This document shows positions 39,740 to 40,451 of a DNA stretch of 40,451 nt, in pieces. The position numbers were made by a program, and so were the translations under genes. The stretch's first letter is position 1. Each line of letters opens with the position of its first letter. Below the pieces are notes generated by a model that saw only the letters and a list, made by a program, of their open reading frames with translations, had not been told where the DNA came from and did no database searches. The stretch is taken from the NCBI GenBank assembly GCA_963521545.1, contig CAUQVP010000006.1, positions 1-40,451 of the forward strand. Reading direction: 5' to 3'. The stretch is from JABCPE02 sp963521545. GTDB lineage: Bacteria > Bacteroidota > Bacteroidia > Flavobacteriales > Weeksellaceae.

Positions 39740-40451
39740 ATGAACAAAAACACTGAAAACCCTGTAAACGCTGCTTCTTGGGATAAGATTTTCCCCAAAA
39801 GCGATAAAGTTGAACACAAAAAAGTGTCATTCAAAAACCGCTATGGTATCACCCTTATTGGTGACTTGTACTTCCCGAAAAACAGTGAAGATAAGAAGTT
39901 TGCTGCCCTTGCTGTTTGCGGCGGATTTGGAGCTGTAAAAGAACAAGCTTCAGGATTTTATGCCCAAACAATGGCTGAAAGAGGTTTTGTAACCTTAGCT
40001 TTCGACCCTTCCTATACGGGAGAGAGTGGTGGAGAGCCTCGCAATGTAGCCTCGCCCGATATCAATACTGAAGACTTCTCGGCAGCGGTAGATTGCTTAG
40101 GAATCCAACCTTTTGTTGATAGAGAAAAGATAGGAATTATAGGCATCTGCGGTTGGGGTGGCTTTGCCCTGAATGCTACTGCTATCGATACACGCATCAA
40201 GGCAGTGGCAACGATGGTAATGTACGATATGTCACGCGTATTCAGCAAAGGCTATTTTGACGCCAATACACCCGAAATGCGTTTGGAAATGAAGCGTTCG
40301 CTCAATGCTATTCGTTGGGCAGATGCCGAGATGGGAACCCCCACACCAGGCTACCCGATGCCCGATGAGCCATCGGATAAAGTGCCTCAATTCTTGAATG
40401 ATTATATTGAGTTTTACAAAACACCACGAGGTTTCCACGAGCGTTCGGTTT
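39740..40451 (+). CDS. Alpha/beta hydrolase, dienelactone-hydrolase-like (cut by window end)
   Basis: The first 237 codons are visible and the frame is still open at the window edge. The oxyanion region 'LAVCGGFGAVKEQASGFYAQTMAERGFVTLAFDPSYTGESGG' is followed by the nucleophile elbow 'GIIGICGWGGFALNATA', where the central residue is Cys rather than Ser, as in dienelactone hydrolases (G-x-C-x-G-G). The overall form matches YcjY/DLH-type hydrolases often annotated as X-Pro dipeptidyl-peptidase-like. No signal peptide is seen. Codon use is visibly more G/C-rich than the rest of the window (runs such as 'GCCTCGCCCGAT'), a hint of recent transfer. The acid and His of the triad would lie past the window end. 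It is probably controlled by the TetR gene just upstream. Confidence 0.85.
   Translation, partial: MNKNTENPVNAASWDKIFPKSDKVEHKKVSFKNRYGITLIGDLYFPKNSEDKKFAALAVCGGFGAVKEQASGFYAQTMAERGFVTLAFDPSYTGESGGEPRNVASPDINTEDFSAAVDCLGIQPFVDREKIGIIGICGWGGFALNATAIDTRIKAVATMVMYDMSRVFSKGYFDANTPEMRLEMKRSLNAIRWADAEMGTPTPGYPMPDEPSDKVPQFLNDYIEFYKTPRGFHERSV

Noticed and set aside
1..40451. tRNA, rRNA genes or a CRISPR array
   Set aside because: No cloverleaf with a T-loop/acceptor pairing, no rRNA segment and no regularly spaced repeats were seen in the intergenic spaces.

Overview
The window looks like chromosomal DNA from a member of the Bacteroidota, most likely the Flavobacteriia and probably the Chryseobacterium/Weeksellaceae side of that class. 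The family-level placement is my inference. The evidence is low-GC, A/T-ending codon use; repeated TAnnTTTG promoter boxes (the Bacteroidota -7 element) with few strong Shine-Dalgarno sites; an RpoB of 1273 aa and RpoC of 1421 aa followed by a DUF3467 gene; FeoA/FeoB followed by a small Cys-rich membrane protein; and many SPII lipoproteins. No tRNA, rRNA, CRISPR array, transposase or phage gene was found.

Layout. 60-1611 (minus): folate pair pabB/pabC-like. 1738-5403 (plus): secreted M1 metallopeptidase, coaX, then an accessory lipoprotein and a small membrane protein; the lipoprotein gene lies between coaX and a decayed second copy of the coaX 3' end. 5649-7952: mnmA-dprA. 8112-9362: a predicted secreted metzincin protease. 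9415-11324 (minus): a ClbS/DfsB-type protein and trigger factor. 11835-20395: rpoB-rpoC-DUF3467, without rplKAJL in front and with a leader of about 300 nt. 20510-21598: small membrane protein, a GNAT acetyltransferase pseudogene and a stand-alone macrodomain protein. 21629-25369: radical SAM protein (minus), a NatAB-like ABC exporter (plus), ogt (minus). 25470-27909: feoA-feoB-Cys-rich peptide. 28044-29429: glmM. 29477-33301: RDD protein (minus), an unknown two-repeat protein wedged between a remnant copy of the start of a TPR gene and the intact TPR gene, and a THUMP-type RNA methyltransferase (minus). 33450-38953: two related lipoproteins flanking a ZIP transporter, aspS and a CPBP protease. 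39178-end: TetR regulator and a truncated alpha/beta hydrolase whose DNA looks richer in GC than the rest.

Most of the window is housekeeping. The most unusual signal is architectural. At two separate places an orphan accessory gene sits between an intact host gene and a short duplicate of that host gene's end: the coaX 3' end (38 of 41 nt identical) and the TPR gene 5' end (45 of 46 nt identical). This suggests a way of adding genes that preserves the neighbour by duplicating its end. Other points of interest are the rpoBC transcription unit separated from the ribosomal protein genes, the Asp-to-Asn change in the first motif of CoaX, the GNAT pseudogene beside a macrodomain gene, and the metzincin protease.
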